NCBI GenBank assembly: GCA_028291765.1
Contig: JAQGNR010000186.1
Span: 1-44,052, forward strand
Source of the DNA: Herbaspirillum sp.
GTDB lineage: Bacteria; Pseudomonadota; Gammaproteobacteria; Burkholderiales; Burkholderiaceae_D
DNA: 44,052 nucleotides
Direction of reading: 5' to 3'
In this document: positions 24,626 through 32,611 of the stretch, in pieces
How positions within the stretch are numbered: position 1 is the stretch's first letter
Layout of the letters: each line of letters opens with the position of its first letter
Notes under the pieces: model-generated
Databases searched by the model: none
What the model saw: the letters and a program-made list of their open reading frames with translations, nothing else
What the model was told of the DNA's origin: nothing
Made by a program: the position numbers and the translations under genes

Positions 24626-24844
24626 ATGACTGATCGTATCTTACAGAGCGGTACGCATATTGCCCGCATTACTGCGGTAGAGCTGCCGGATGCAACCTTT
24701 GAGGCACGCGTATTCGTCCGTTTGACGCGCGAGCCGGAAATTGCCGAAACGTACATTCCGGCCGGTATCTTTGCCACTTTTGATGAAGCAATGAAAGGTG
24801 CTGAATCGCGCGCGAAAAGGGCGCTCGATCATGACGAATTTTAG
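24626..24844 (+). CDS. Unknown 72-residue protein
   Basis: I do not recognise the family. The gene is credible because GGAGGGAA sits six bases before the ATG at 24626 and the composition is protein-like: MTDRILQSGTHIARITAVEL, a strand FEARVFVRLTREPE and a charged C-terminal helix DEAMKGAESRAKRALDHDEF. A small alpha-beta fold is likely, soluble, no signal peptide. It converges on the acidic protein gene with only 20 bp between stops. Confidence 0.65.
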   Translation: MTDRILQSGTHIARITAVELPDATFEARVFVRLTREPEIAETYIPAGIFATFDEAMKGAESRAKRALDHDEF

Positions 24845-24864
24845 AGGGAAAATTTGAGCGGAAA

Positions 24865-25248
24865 TCAATCGTCTTCGATCTCGTCGATGTCCAGGTTTAA
24901 ATCCCTGATTTCCTGCTCCGGGGACGGATCGTTTTCATCGTTGTCATCGTTGTCATCGTTTTCGTCAATGTCGTCAATGTCGTCGATGTCATCAATGTCT
25001 TCGCCCAGATCGGCCACATCGATGTCATCGTCGTCAATGTCGCTGTTCTGGCGCCCGTTGTCGGGATTGACCGATGCGCGTTCGCCGGTGCCGTTGGAGT
25101 CGGAATCGTCGCCGGATGCCGACAGACCGCAGAAATCGCTGCCGCTGTCCGAGCTATCGCTCGGCCCCAATGATTTGTTGTCATGCCCCAGGCCAAGCTG
25201 ACGGTCACTGCCTTCGATCAGATCTGGATCCAGTGAGCTGGTAACCAT
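24865..25248 (-). CDS. Highly acidic, Asp/Ser-rich low-complexity protein
   Basis: 127 residues, strongly acidic and almost certainly disordered. The N-terminal part (SSLDPDLIEGSDRQLGLGH, then LGPSDSSDSGSD at 28-38 and GTGERASV) resembles a conserved betaproteobacterial family I recall as hypothetical, sometimes misnamed chemotaxis protein. Residues 70-107 are runs of DID, DDI and NDD repeats encoded by 9-bp DNA repeats. GAGGAGA before the ATG at 25248 supports real translation. Function unknown; metal or calcium binding would be guesswork. Confidence 0.78.
   Translation of the reverse strand: MVTSSLDPDLIEGSDRQLGLGHDNKSLGPSDSSDSGSDFCGLSASGDDSDSNGTGERASVNPDNGRQNSDIDDDDIDVADLGEDIDDIDDIDDIDENDDNDDNDENDPSPEQEIRDLNLDIDEIEDD
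24930..25038 (-). repeat. 9-bp microsatellite-like repeats encoding the Asp-rich tract
   Basis: Units of the type TCGTCAATG, TCGATGTCA and TCGTTGTCA repeat in frame (multiples of three), so slippage would lengthen or shorten the acidic tract without a frameshift. Confidence 0.75.
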
Positions 25249-25377
25249 AGACTTCTCCTCAGGTGAACTATTGTGCTTTGTGTGCTCAGCGTAGTAGTTG
25301 CCCCCGGATCGGACAGTAGGACTTGTTCTTATTCTGTTGTAAGAAGATTGATAGTTCCCGCCTTTACAGCCGCACGG

Positions 25378-25773
25378 CTATTTCGCCAGTTTTTGTTGCA
25401 TATCTTCCAAAGCAATTTCAATGGCTTTGGTGCTGATCGCAATTTCCCATAACGACAATATCAGCGATAGCACCAGTAGAAAGAGGCTGGCGCCGAAGAT
25501 CAGTTGCCCGATAAAAATTGCCGCGATAAAAACCAGAAACATGGAGATTGCACACAGGATGAAGCTGCTCACGCCCAACATTTGCATGTTTCGGATCAAT
25601 CTAATACGTAGGCGTAAATTCAGCATTTGACGGATGAAGACGTCTTGGCGATGTTCTTTGGCTTGTCCCTGTAAATGACGTATGAGGCTGGCCAGCACCA
25701 TAAAACGATTGGTATAGGCCAGCAACAGCAGCGAGATGGCGGGAAACAGGAGGGCAGGCGTGGTCAAATTCAT
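25378..25773 (-). CDS. DUF2721 family membrane protein
   Basis: 131 residues, function unknown. The opening TPALLFPAISLLLLAYTNRF with LASLIRHL is the DUF2721 signature. Three hydrophobic helices (about 5-25, 63-85, 88-110) flank a basic cytoplasmic stretch RQMLNLRLRIRLIRNMQ. ATG 25773 is preferred because the family begins there; ATG 25797 would add MTANENKK. Neither has a clear ribosome-binding site. Confidence 0.82.
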   Translation of the reverse strand: MNLTTPALLFPAISLLLLAYTNRFMVLASLIRHLQGQAKEHRQDVFIRQMLNLRLRIRLIRNMQMLGVSSFILCAISMFLVFIAAIFIGQLIFGASLFLLVLSLILSLWEIAISTKAIEIALEDMQQKLAK

Positions 25774-25871
25774 TTTTTTATTTTCATTTGCGGTCACAAC
25801 GGCGGACGGCCGATCGAATCAAGCGAGAGCCAGGGGCATGCCTCGCCTGCAATATTATTCCTGCGCCGTCC

Positions 25872-27419
25872 TTATTCGGCCATGGCGGCTGCGATCGGCT
25901 CGCTGGTATCGCGTAATTTCAGTTCACGGATGAAGAGCAGCAGCAACGGCGAAAGCAGGGAGATCGCAGCGCTCAGCAAGGTCACCTCGCGGAACGCGCC
26001 ATCGGCAGCCGTATGCAGCGCCAGGCCGCGCGCGTCGCCGGTACTGGCGGTGACGGTGCGAAATATCTGCATCATTGCATCGCCGCCGTCCGGCGCATTT
26101 CCGATATGGAAATCACCGAGCGCATTGCGCAGCAACGCAATGACGACTGCCGTCAGCACGGCGACGCCGACAGCGCCGCCAAGCAAGCGGGAAAACGAAG
26201 TCAGCGCGGTGGCGATGCCGACTTGCGTGCGGTGTACCGCGTTTTGCGTTGCGACCATACCGGTGGGGAATTGCGCACCGATGCCCAGACCCAGCAGCGC
26301 CATGGTCAATGCCATCAAGACATCATGGCGCGGCGAGATCAAGGCCAGCAGGAAACTGGCCAGCGATGCGAGCGCGGAGCCGGTGATCATGATTTTTTTA
26401 TAGTGCCCGTGACGTCCCATCAATTTGCCGGCGATGAAGGCGCCGATCGGGCTGGTCAGCGTCAGCGGCAGCAGCCGCAATGCAGAAAGTTCGGGCGACA
26501 GGCCCGTCATTTGCAGACGCAACGGCAAGAGTACCGACATCGAGATCAGTTCGAAAAAACTGAGAAATAGAATAAGACAGCAAATTGCGACCGTCGGAAT
26601 ACGCAGCATCGATAGCGGAATAATCGGTTCGGGGGTGCGCTCTTCATGCCAGAGAAAGACGGCCATGATCAGCATGCCGCCGAGCAGCAGCATCAGATTG
26701 AGCGATTCGCCGATGGGGATGCCCTGGCCGATCCGGGTAATCGCCATCAAGACGCCGGTCAGCCCCGTGGCCAGCAGAATTGAGCCGATATAGTCGATGG
26801 TGCGGCGCGTGTTGCGCGACGGCAGCGGTAGGAAACGCAGCGAGCGCCGCACCATGATCAAGGCGATTACGCCCACCGGCAGGTTGATCCAGAAAATCCA
26901 GTGCCACGACAGATAGTGGGTCAGGTAGCCGCCGATCATCGGGCCGCCCATGCTGGCAATGACCCAGACGCTGCTGAAATAGCCTTGTATGCGGCCGCGT
27001 TCGCGCGGCGTTATCACGTCCGACACGGCAGCTTGCGCGACCGAAAGCAAACCGCCGCCGCCGATGCCTTGCAATACCCGCATCAAAACCAGTTGCGGCA
27101 TGCTTTGCGCCATTGCGCAGCCGAGCGATGCGGCGATGAAGATCGACACCGAGCAGGTCAGCATGGTGCGCCGGCCGTAGATATCGCTGAGTTTGCCGTA
27201 GATCGGCGTGACCACGGTCGAGGCCACCAGATAAGCCGAGACCACCCATGCCATCAGTGTGAAGCCGTTGAGTTCGGAGGCGATCACCGGCAGCGCAACA
27301 GAGGTGATGGACTGTTCCAGCGCACTCAGCGAGACCACCAGCATCATCGCGGCGAGCATCGGTTTGATGGAGACTGCGGACGGATTCTGCAAGGCAGCGA
27401 TAGCGGATGGATTGCTCAT
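25872..27419 (-). CDS. DHA2-family MFS drug/proton antiporter (14-TMS, EmrB-like)
   Basis: 515 residues with about 14 membrane helices. Helix 1 region: MMLVVSLSALEQSITSVALP. MFS motif A is GKLSDIYGRRTML at about 76-88. The antiporter motif region RVLQGIGGGGLLSVAQA follows, then RGRIQGYFSSVWVIASMGGPMIGGYL. Likely exports hydrophobic compounds in exchange for protons; substrate not predictable. No MFP (EmrA-like) or regulator gene is adjacent. No clear ribosome-binding site. Confidence 0.9.
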   Translation of the reverse strand: MSNPSAIAALQNPSAVSIKPMLAAMMLVVSLSALEQSITSVALPVIASELNGFTLMAWVVSAYLVASTVVTPIYGKLSDIYGRRTMLTCSVSIFIAASLGCAMAQSMPQLVLMRVLQGIGGGGLLSVAQAAVSDVITPRERGRIQGYFSSVWVIASMGGPMIGGYLTHYLSWHWIFWINLPVGVIALIMVRRSLRFLPLPSRNTRRTIDYIGSILLATGLTGVLMAITRIGQGIPIGESLNLMLLLGGMLIMAVFLWHEERTPEPIIPLSMLRIPTVAICCLILFLSFFELISMSVLLPLRLQMTGLSPELSALRLLPLTLTSPIGAFIAGKLMGRHGHYKKIMITGSALASLASFLLALISPRHDVLMALTMALLGLGIGAQFPTGMVATQNAVHRTQVGIATALTSFSRLLGGAVGVAVLTAVVIALLRNALGDFHIGNAPDGGDAMMQIFRTVTASTGDARGLALHTAADGAFREVTLLSAAISLLSPLLLLFIRELKLRDTSEPIAAAMAE

Positions 27420-27518
27420 GAGACGATGGTCTGATAGGTCAAAATAGTCGCTTGCGAGTACTTGGGCAGCGGCTGGTTTAATCGTTTTATTTTCCGGTCG
27501 TCCGCTCGTTCTGACTAT

Positions 27519-27551
27519 CCTTCGCGAGCGTCCCTGGGACGCCCGCGAAGG
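27519..27551 (-). repeat. 33-bp near-palindrome (REP-like) between DUF1993 and MFS genes
   Basis: Sixteen-base arms around a single central base pair at 15 of 16 positions. The one mismatch is A-C on the plus strand but a U-G pair in minus-strand RNA, the direction of both neighbouring genes. No U-tract, so it is not a standard terminator. Confidence 0.6.
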
Positions 27552-27640
27552 CGGTTACGGTCTATCGCGATACAGGACGGCATGGCGCGGCTTTTTCGCT
27601 GCAAATTTCGCTTGAAACTTGCTTGTGACTTGCTTGTAGC

Positions 27641-28150
27641 TTAATAACCGCCCATGTAGTCGCGTTTGCCGATGTCGACGCCGTTGTGGCGCAGGATGGC
27701 GTACGCGGTGGTGACGTGGAAGAAGAATTGCGGCAGATTGTAATTGAGCAGATAAGCGCTGCCGCTCAGTTTTCTTTCTTTCGGCGTGCCGGGACGCAAC
27801 ACGATTTCCTTGTCGTCGCTACCCTCGAATTGCTTGGCATCGAGGGTGTCGATGAATGCCAGCGTTTTGCTGAGCAAGGCTTGCAGATCGTCGAAGCTCT
27901 TTTCGGTTTCCGGATAAGAGGGAATCTCGACACCGGCCAGACGCGCCGATGCGCCCTTGGCGAAATCGACCGCGATCTGCACCTGACGCAGCAGAGGGAA
28001 CATGTCGGGGAACAGACGTGCCTGCAAATAGGCGTCGGGAATGATTTTCTTTTCGGTCGCGTGCGCTTCCGCTTTTTTCAGCACATCGGCGAGGGCGATC
28101 AGCATCTGTTTGAATACTGGAACGGAAGCGGTATAGATGGAAACGGTCAT
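27641..28150 (-). CDS. DUF1993 family protein
   Basis: 169 residues, cytoplasmic, function unknown. The start TVSIYTASVPVFKQMLIALADVL, the central PDMFPLLRQVQIAVDFAKGASARLAG and the end NLPQFFFHVTTAYAILRHNGVDIGKRDYMG are typical of DUF1993, a DinB-like four-helix fold by recalled annotation. It is downstream of glnS in the same direction with a 49-bp gap. Confidence 0.88.
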   Translation of the reverse strand: MTVSIYTASVPVFKQMLIALADVLKKAEAHATEKKIIPDAYLQARLFPDMFPLLRQVQIAVDFAKGASARLAGVEIPSYPETEKSFDDLQALLSKTLAFIDTLDAKQFEGSDDKEIVLRPGTPKERKLSGSAYLLNYNLPQFFFHVTTAYAILRHNGVDIGKRDYMGGY

Positions 28151-28199
28151 GGCGGTGTCTTTCTATGTTCAAAGTGTGGACGGTGTTTCAATTACGGGG

Positions 28200-29969
28200 C
28201 TATTTACCCCAGGAATCCTTCAAAGTTACTGCGCGGTTGAATACCGGTTTGCCGGCAACCGAATCGACCCGGTCGGCGACAAAATAGCCATGCCGTTCGA
28301 ATTGAAAGCGTTGATCGGGCAGCGCGTCGGCCAGACCCGGTTCCAGATAGGCCATGACGACTTCCTTGGCGGCCGGATTGAGCGCCAGTGTAAAGTCTTT
28401 GCCGCCGGCGTCCGGATGCGGATCGTTGAACAGCCGATCGTATAAACGCACTTCGGCTTGCAATGCGTGCGCCGCACTGACCCAATGGATGTTGCCTTTG
28501 ACCTTGTAGGCCGCCGAGCCTTCGGTGCCGCTCTTGCTATCGTCGAAATAGCGGCAATGCACGGCAGTGACGTTGCCGTCGGCATCCTGGTCGTAGCCGG
28601 TGCACTCGATCACATAACCGTAGCGCAGGCGCACGCGATTGCCCGGCGCATCGCCAATCGGCGGATACAGGCGGAAATAGCCTTTGGCCGGCGTTGCCAT
28701 GAAATCTTCCTGCTCTATCCACAGCGTTTTGGAAATTGGGAAATGGCGCAGGTTTTCATTGTGCTGCGGATGCGACGGCGGGAACACCGGCGCCGTGCAA
28801 TCGATGGCGAGGTCGTCCGGGAAATTATCGATAATCAGCTTGAGCGGGCGCAATACGGCAGCCGCACGCGGCGCCTTGGCGTCCAGATCGTCGCGTAACG
28901 AGCCTTCCAGCGTGGCCATATCGATCCAGCTGTCGGATTTGGCGACGCCGATGCGCTCGCAAAACAGTTGTATCGATTCCGGCGTGTAGCCGCGGCGGCG
29001 CATGCCGACAAGGGTGGGCATGCGGGGATCGTCCCAGCCGTCGACGATATGTTCTTCTACCAGTTGCAGCAGCTTGCGCTTGCTGGTGATCGCATAGGTC
29101 AGGTTCAGGCGCGCGAATTCGTATTGATGCGGCACCGGCTTCTTGAAGTAACCGCCTTCGCTCAGGCGCTCCAGAACCCAGTCGTAAAACGGCCGGTGGT
29201 CCTGAAATTCCAGCGTGCAATTCGAATGGGTGATGTTTTCCAGGGCGTCGGAAATCGGATGCGTGTAGTCGTACATCGGATAGATGCACCAGGTGTCGCC
29301 GGTACGGTGATGATGCGCGTGTCGAATGCGGTAGATGGCCGGGTCGCGCATGTTCATGTTGGGCGAGGCCATGTCGATTTTGGCGCGCAGAATGTGTTCG
29401 CCATCCTTGAATTGACCGGCCTTCATGCGGCGCAACAGGTCCAGCGATTCGGCGGAGGAGCGATCGCGGAACGGCGAGTTTTTGCCGGGATCGGTCAGGT
29501 TGCCGCGATTGGTGCGCATCTCATCGGCGCTTTGGCTGTCGACATAAGCATGGCCGGCGTCGATCAGGTATTCGGCCATTTCATAGAGCTGTTCGAAATA
29601 ATTGCTGGCGAAATATAAGTGCTCGCCGGTGCTGTCATGCCAGTCGAAGCCCAGCCATTTCACGCTGTCGATGATGGTGTCGACGTATTCCTGATCTTCC
29701 TTGGCCGGATTGGTATCGTCGAAACGCAGATGGCAACGGCCCGCGTAATCGCGCGCCAGTCCGAAATTGACGCAAATTGCCTTGGCGTGGCCGATGTGCA
29801 GATAGCCGTTGGGTTCGGGCGGAAAACGGGTGATAACCTGCGGCAGCGCTTGTCCCTGCTGGTCTTTGCGATTGGCATAGGTGCCGTTGGAAAGATCGTG
29901 TTCGACAATGCCGCGCAGGAAATTGGAGGTTGCTGGTGGGGTGGGACCGTTTTTCAGTTCTTTGCTCAT
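28200..29969 (-). CDS. glnS: Glutaminyl-tRNA synthetase
   Basis: 589 residues. It attaches glutamine to tRNA-Gln. The class I signature HIGH is at 58-61 (PEPNGYLHIGHAK) and the second signature is the variant ITSKRKL in place of KMSKS. The FDDTNP, DWCIYPMYDYTHP-like (WCIYPMYDYTHPISD) and C-terminal anticodon-binding beta-barrel regions are present. A 20-residue N-terminal extension precedes the conserved NFLRGIVEHDL. The enzyme's presence implies direct glutaminylation. Divergent from coq7. Confidence 0.98.
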   Translation of the reverse strand: MSKELKNGPTPPATSNFLRGIVEHDLSNGTYANRKDQQGQALPQVITRFPPEPNGYLHIGHAKAICVNFGLARDYAGRCHLRFDDTNPAKEDQEYVDTIIDSVKWLGFDWHDSTGEHLYFASNYFEQLYEMAEYLIDAGHAYVDSQSADEMRTNRGNLTDPGKNSPFRDRSSAESLDLLRRMKAGQFKDGEHILRAKIDMASPNMNMRDPAIYRIRHAHHHRTGDTWCIYPMYDYTHPISDALENITHSNCTLEFQDHRPFYDWVLERLSEGGYFKKPVPHQYEFARLNLTYAITSKRKLLQLVEEHIVDGWDDPRMPTLVGMRRRGYTPESIQLFCERIGVAKSDSWIDMATLEGSLRDDLDAKAPRAAAVLRPLKLIIDNFPDDLAIDCTAPVFPPSHPQHNENLRHFPISKTLWIEQEDFMATPAKGYFRLYPPIGDAPGNRVRLRYGYVIECTGYDQDADGNVTAVHCRYFDDSKSGTEGSAAYKVKGNIHWVSAAHALQAEVRLYDRLFNDPHPDAGGKDFTLALNPAAKEVVMAYLEPGLADALPDQRFQFERHGYFVADRVDSVAGKPVFNRAVTLKDSWGK

Positions 29970-30138
29970 GTAGGCTTATCGACAGGTCTTAATTGAATGT
30001 GTGGCAGGCATTTTACCGTACAGGCAGTTATCCGGTGAATGTGGCTTTCGGTTTATCGCTGCCAATGTGGGTTGTTGCCGATTTGACGGCGGCGGCTGAT
30101 AAAATTGCGCTATTCAACGTAACAATGAGCGTTTTCTT

Positions 30139-30765
30139 ATGGATTTCATCGACCGCTTTATCACCGATTTCGACAAGGCCCTCAGAGTGATCGGCGGGAT
30201 CGGCGCGGCGTCACGCCGGAGCCCGGCGCAGGATGTGGACGATGCAACGCTGGATCCGGCTGAACAGCGCCATAGTGCGGCGCTGATGCGGGTCAATCAT
30301 GTCGGCGAGGTGTGCGCGCAGGCTTTATACGATGCGCAGGGGCGTTTTTCGCAGCATGAGGCGATCCGGGTGCAGTTTGCGCTGGCCGGACGTGAAGAAG
30401 CCGATCATCTGGCCTGGACCGCGCAACGCTTGCAAGAGCTGGGGTCGCATATCAGCTTGCTGAATCCGCTTTGGTATGGCGGGGCCTATCTGTTTGGCGC
30501 GTTGGCCGCGCGCATGGGCGATGCGCGCAATCTGGGCTTTGTCGCCGAGACCGAGCGCCAGGTGGCGGCGCATCTGGCAAGCCATCTGGAAGCGCTGCCG
30601 GCGCAGGATGCAAAATCGCGTGTCATTGTCGAGCAGATGCGCATCGATGAAATTGCACATGGCGATGCGGCCAAAGCACTTGGTGCCGCCGAGATGCCGG
30701 CGCCATTGCGTGGGGCGATGCGGGCGGCATCCAAGGTAATGACGAGCGTGGCTTATTATATTTAA
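30139..30765 (+). CDS. coq7: Ubiquinone biosynthesis hydroxylase Coq7 (di-iron)
   Basis: 208 residues. It hydroxylates the demethoxyubiquinol ring in ubiquinone synthesis, replacing UbiF in betaproteobacteria. Di-iron ligands are visible: Glu57 ([12 protein letters not shown]), Glu87 and His90 (EEADHLAW), Glu139 (AETERQ), Glu171 and His174 (DEIAHG). A hydrophobic surface segment [21 protein letters not shown] should dip into the membrane. Its TAA stop codon is the first three bases of the 114-bp palindrome. Confidence 0.95.
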   Translation: MDFIDRFITDFDKALRVIGGIGAASRRSPAQDVDDATLDPAEQRHSAALMRVNHVGEVCAQALYDAQGRFSQHEAIRVQFALAGREEADHLAWTAQRLQELGSHISLLNPLWYGGAYLFGALAARMGDARNLGFVAETERQVAAHLASHLEALPAQDAKSRVIVEQMRIDEIAHGDAAKALGAAEMPAPLRGAMRAASKVMTSVAYYI

Positions 30766-30876
30766 GGCAACGCTGATGAAGTGCCATGGGCGGCCCATTC
30801 CCCCTGCGCGGCTTGGAACCCCACGCACCTTGCAGGGGAAATGGGCCGCCCATGGCACTTCATCAGCGTTGCCTTA
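30763..30876. repeat. 114-bp near-perfect palindrome framed by two stop codons
   Basis: Arms of 45 bp (30763-30807 and 30832-30876) differ at one position and enclose a 24-nt loop. The outer trinucleotides are the TAA of coq7 and, on the other strand, the TAA of the OsmC-family gene. The single mismatch (30800) is C-A in plus-strand RNA but G-U in minus-strand RNA. There is no T-run. A TA dinucleotide flanks the AGGCAACGC ends on both sides. Possible MITE/REP-type element or a bidirectional terminator. Confidence 0.9.
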
Positions 30877-31323
30877 GACGGTTGGCGCGGCAGCATCTGC
30901 CGAGTCGTCGACGATCTCGAAGCTATGCGTCATTTCGGCAGTTTTTTCCAGCATGATCGATGCCGAGCAGTATTTCTCATGCGACAGCTTGATGGCCCGG
31001 TCCACCAGATTCGGTTTCAGTTTGCGGCCGGTGACGATGAAGTGGAAATGGATTTTGGTAAATACCTTCGGGTCTTTTTCGGCGCGCTCGGAGCTGAGTT
31101 TGACTTCGCAGCCGCGAATGTCCTGACCGCTTTTACGCAAGATCAGTACAACGTCATAGGCGGTGCAGCCGCCGGTGCCGGCCAGCACCACTTCCATCGG
31201 ACGCGGCGCCAGATTGCGGCCTCCGCCATCCGGTGCGCCATCCATCGTCACCAGATGGCCGGAGCCGGTTTCTGCCAGGAAAGACATGCCGGATAAACCG
31301 GTCCAACGTACGGTGCACTCCAT
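30874..31323 (-). CDS. OsmC/YhfA-family protein
   Basis: 149 residues. OsmC-fold proteins are cysteine-based peroxidases or related thiol proteins. Two Cys in the usual places are visible: GTGGCTAYDVV (Cys53 region) and HEKYCSASIML (near 118). The ending DDSADAAAPTV is a variable tail. The closest resemblance is to the YhfA-like subgroup; true peroxidase activity is not certain. It converges on coq7 across the palindrome. Confidence 0.9.
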   Translation of the reverse strand: MECTVRWTGLSGMSFLAETGSGHLVTMDGAPDGGGRNLAPRPMEVVLAGTGGCTAYDVVLILRKSGQDIRGCEVKLSSERAEKDPKVFTKIHFHFIVTGRKLKPNLVDRAIKLSHEKYCSASIMLEKTAEMTHSFEIVDDSADAAAPTV

Positions 31324-31357
31324 GAGAATCTCGCTAACGGTTTAAAGCCGAGCATTT

Positions 31358-31392
31358 TAAATGAGTGCGTGTAAATGAGTGCGTGTAAATGA
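31358..31392. repeat. 14-bp tandem repeat, two and a half copies
   Basis: TAAATGAGTGCGTG is at 31358-31371 and 31372-31385, with a partial third copy, in the spacer between the OsmC-family gene and the rplM promoter. Confidence 0.85.
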
Positions 31393-31475
31393 ATATGCGC
31401 TGCGCCACATCAGCGTATGCCCACCATCGGAAATACGTGTCATGTTGTTTAAAATTGCCTATTTACATCGTCCGA

Positions 31476-31505
31476 TTGACGCCAAGTCATTGAAAAGGCT
31501 ATAAT
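31476..31505 (+). promoter_or_regulatory. Strong sigma-70 promoter of rplM-rpsI
   Basis: TTGACG (31476-31481) and a perfect TATAAT (31500-31505) are 18 bases apart. Transcription should begin near 31512, giving a leader of about 135 nt. Confidence 0.85.
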
Positions 31506-31545
31506 TTCCGGCTTTCCGTTTGCTCAGGAAAGATATAAGGCCGAG

Positions 31546-31605
31546 TCCGCCTGGATCTACGTAATGATTACCTGTAGCGATTACATGTAGTGACGTATGG
31601 GCGGA
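31546..31605 (+). promoter_or_regulatory. Candidate structured leader of rplM-rpsI
   Basis: Nested inverted repeats: TCCGCC (31546-31551) with GGCGGA (31600-31605), TACGT (31558-31562) with ACGTA (31593-31597), and an inner GTAAT/ATTAC pair. This may be the site of autogenous control by L13, as known for E. coli rplM; the fold was made by eye. Confidence 0.45.
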
Positions 31606-31646
31606 ACCACCATTTGAGCGATTTATTTTTTATTTAGGAAGTCATC

Positions 31647-32075
31647 ATGAAAACCTTTTCCGCAAAAGCACACGAAGTGCAGCGCGAGTGGTTCGTGATT
31701 GACGCGACGGACAAAGTCCTCGGACGTGTTGCCAGCGAAGTGGCACTCCGACTGCGCGGCAAACACAAACCGGAATTTACCCCTCACGTCGATACGGGCG
31801 ATTTTATCGTTGTCGTCAATGCAGGCAAACTGCGTGTGACCGGCACTAAAGCGACCGAAAAAACATACTATCGCCACACCGGTTATCCCGGCGGTATCTA
31901 TGAAACCAATTTCCTGAAAATGCAACAGCGTTTTCCAGGCCGCGCACTCGAGAAAGCCGTCAAGGGCATGTTGCCTAAGGGCCCACTCGGCTACGCGATG
32001 ATCAAAAAGCTCAAAGTGTACGCAGATGCAACGCATCCGCACGCCGCGCAGCAACCTAAACCACTCGAACTCTAA
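31647..32075 (+). CDS. rplM: 50S ribosomal protein L13
   Basis: 142 residues, the standard length. It binds 23S rRNA early in large-subunit assembly. Recognised by [45 protein letters not shown] and the [15 protein letters not shown] segment. AGGAAG upstream of the ATG. Followed after 9 bp by rpsI in the usual pairing. Confidence 0.99.
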   Translation: MKTFSAKAHEVQREWFVIDATDKVLGRVASEVALRLRGKHKPEFTPHVDTGDFIVVVNAGKLRVTGTKATEKTYYRHTGYPGGIYETNFLKMQQRFPGRALEKAVKGMLPKGPLGYAMIKKLKVYADATHPHAAQQPKPLEL

Positions 32076-32084
32076 GGATCTGAC

Positions 32085-32477
32085 ATGATCGGTATTTATA
32101 ATTACGGAACCGGCCGTCGCAAGAGTGCAGTGGCGCGTGTGTTCATCAAATCGGGCTCCGGCCAGATCGTTGTTAACGGCAAGCCTGCCAGCGAGTATTT
32201 CTCTCGCGAAACAGGTTTGATGGTGATTCGTCAACCGCTGGTCTTGACCAACCATGTCGAAACTTTCGACATCATGGTCAACGTCAATGGTGGCGGCGAG
32301 TCCGGCCAGGCCGGTGCGGTGCGTCACGGTATTACCCGTGCACTGATCGACTACGATGCAACTTTGAAACCGGAATTGTCGAAAGCCGGCTTCGTAACAC
32401 GCGATGCGCGTGAAGTTGAACGTAAGAAAGTCGGTCTGCGTAAAGCACGTCGCGCAAAGCAATTCTCCAAACGCTAA
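32085..32477 (+). CDS. rpsI: 30S ribosomal protein S9
   Basis: 130 residues. Small-subunit protein whose basic tail reaches the P-site tRNA. Recognised by [21 protein letters not shown], the [15 protein letters not shown] segment and the C-terminal [17 protein letters not shown]. Second gene of the rplM operon; the terminator follows within 20 bp. Confidence 0.99.
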   Translation: MIGIYNYGTGRRKSAVARVFIKSGSGQIVVNGKPASEYFSRETGLMVIRQPLVLTNHVETFDIMVNVNGGGESGQAGAVRHGITRALIDYDATLKPELSKAGFVTRDAREVERKKVGLRKARRAKQFSKR

Positions 32478-32494
32478 TCGCGTTATTTCTATGC

Positions 32495-32531
32495 AAAAAG
32501 CCGCTGGACTCAGGTCCGGCGGCTTTTTTTT
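32495..32531 (+). terminator. Intrinsic terminator of rplM-rpsI
   Basis: A long stem (AAAAAGCCGCTGGAC against GTCCGGCGGCTTTTT, one G-U pair) with a short loop and a run of eight T. Confidence 0.93.
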
Positions 32532-32611
32532 CATTGGCGCGCGGGTGCTGTTAAAATCCGGGATTCAATTCGTATTGGTGTATTGGTTCAGTTTTGCAGG
32601 AAAGTGGAGAA

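Noticed and set aside
24900..25208. Alternative frames through the Asp-rich repeat giving Thr/Met- or Ser-rich proteins
   Set aside because: Low-complexity repeats stay open in several frames; only the Asp frame has a ribosome-binding site and a conserved-looking N-terminus.
30781..30858. Similar short open frames in both directions across the coq7/OsmC-gene junction (MPWAAH...)
   Set aside because: They arise from the palindrome reading the same on both strands, not from a gene.
31623..32534. 303-codon minus-strand frame across rplM-rpsI
   Set aside because: Antisense to two certain ribosomal protein genes and crosses their terminator.
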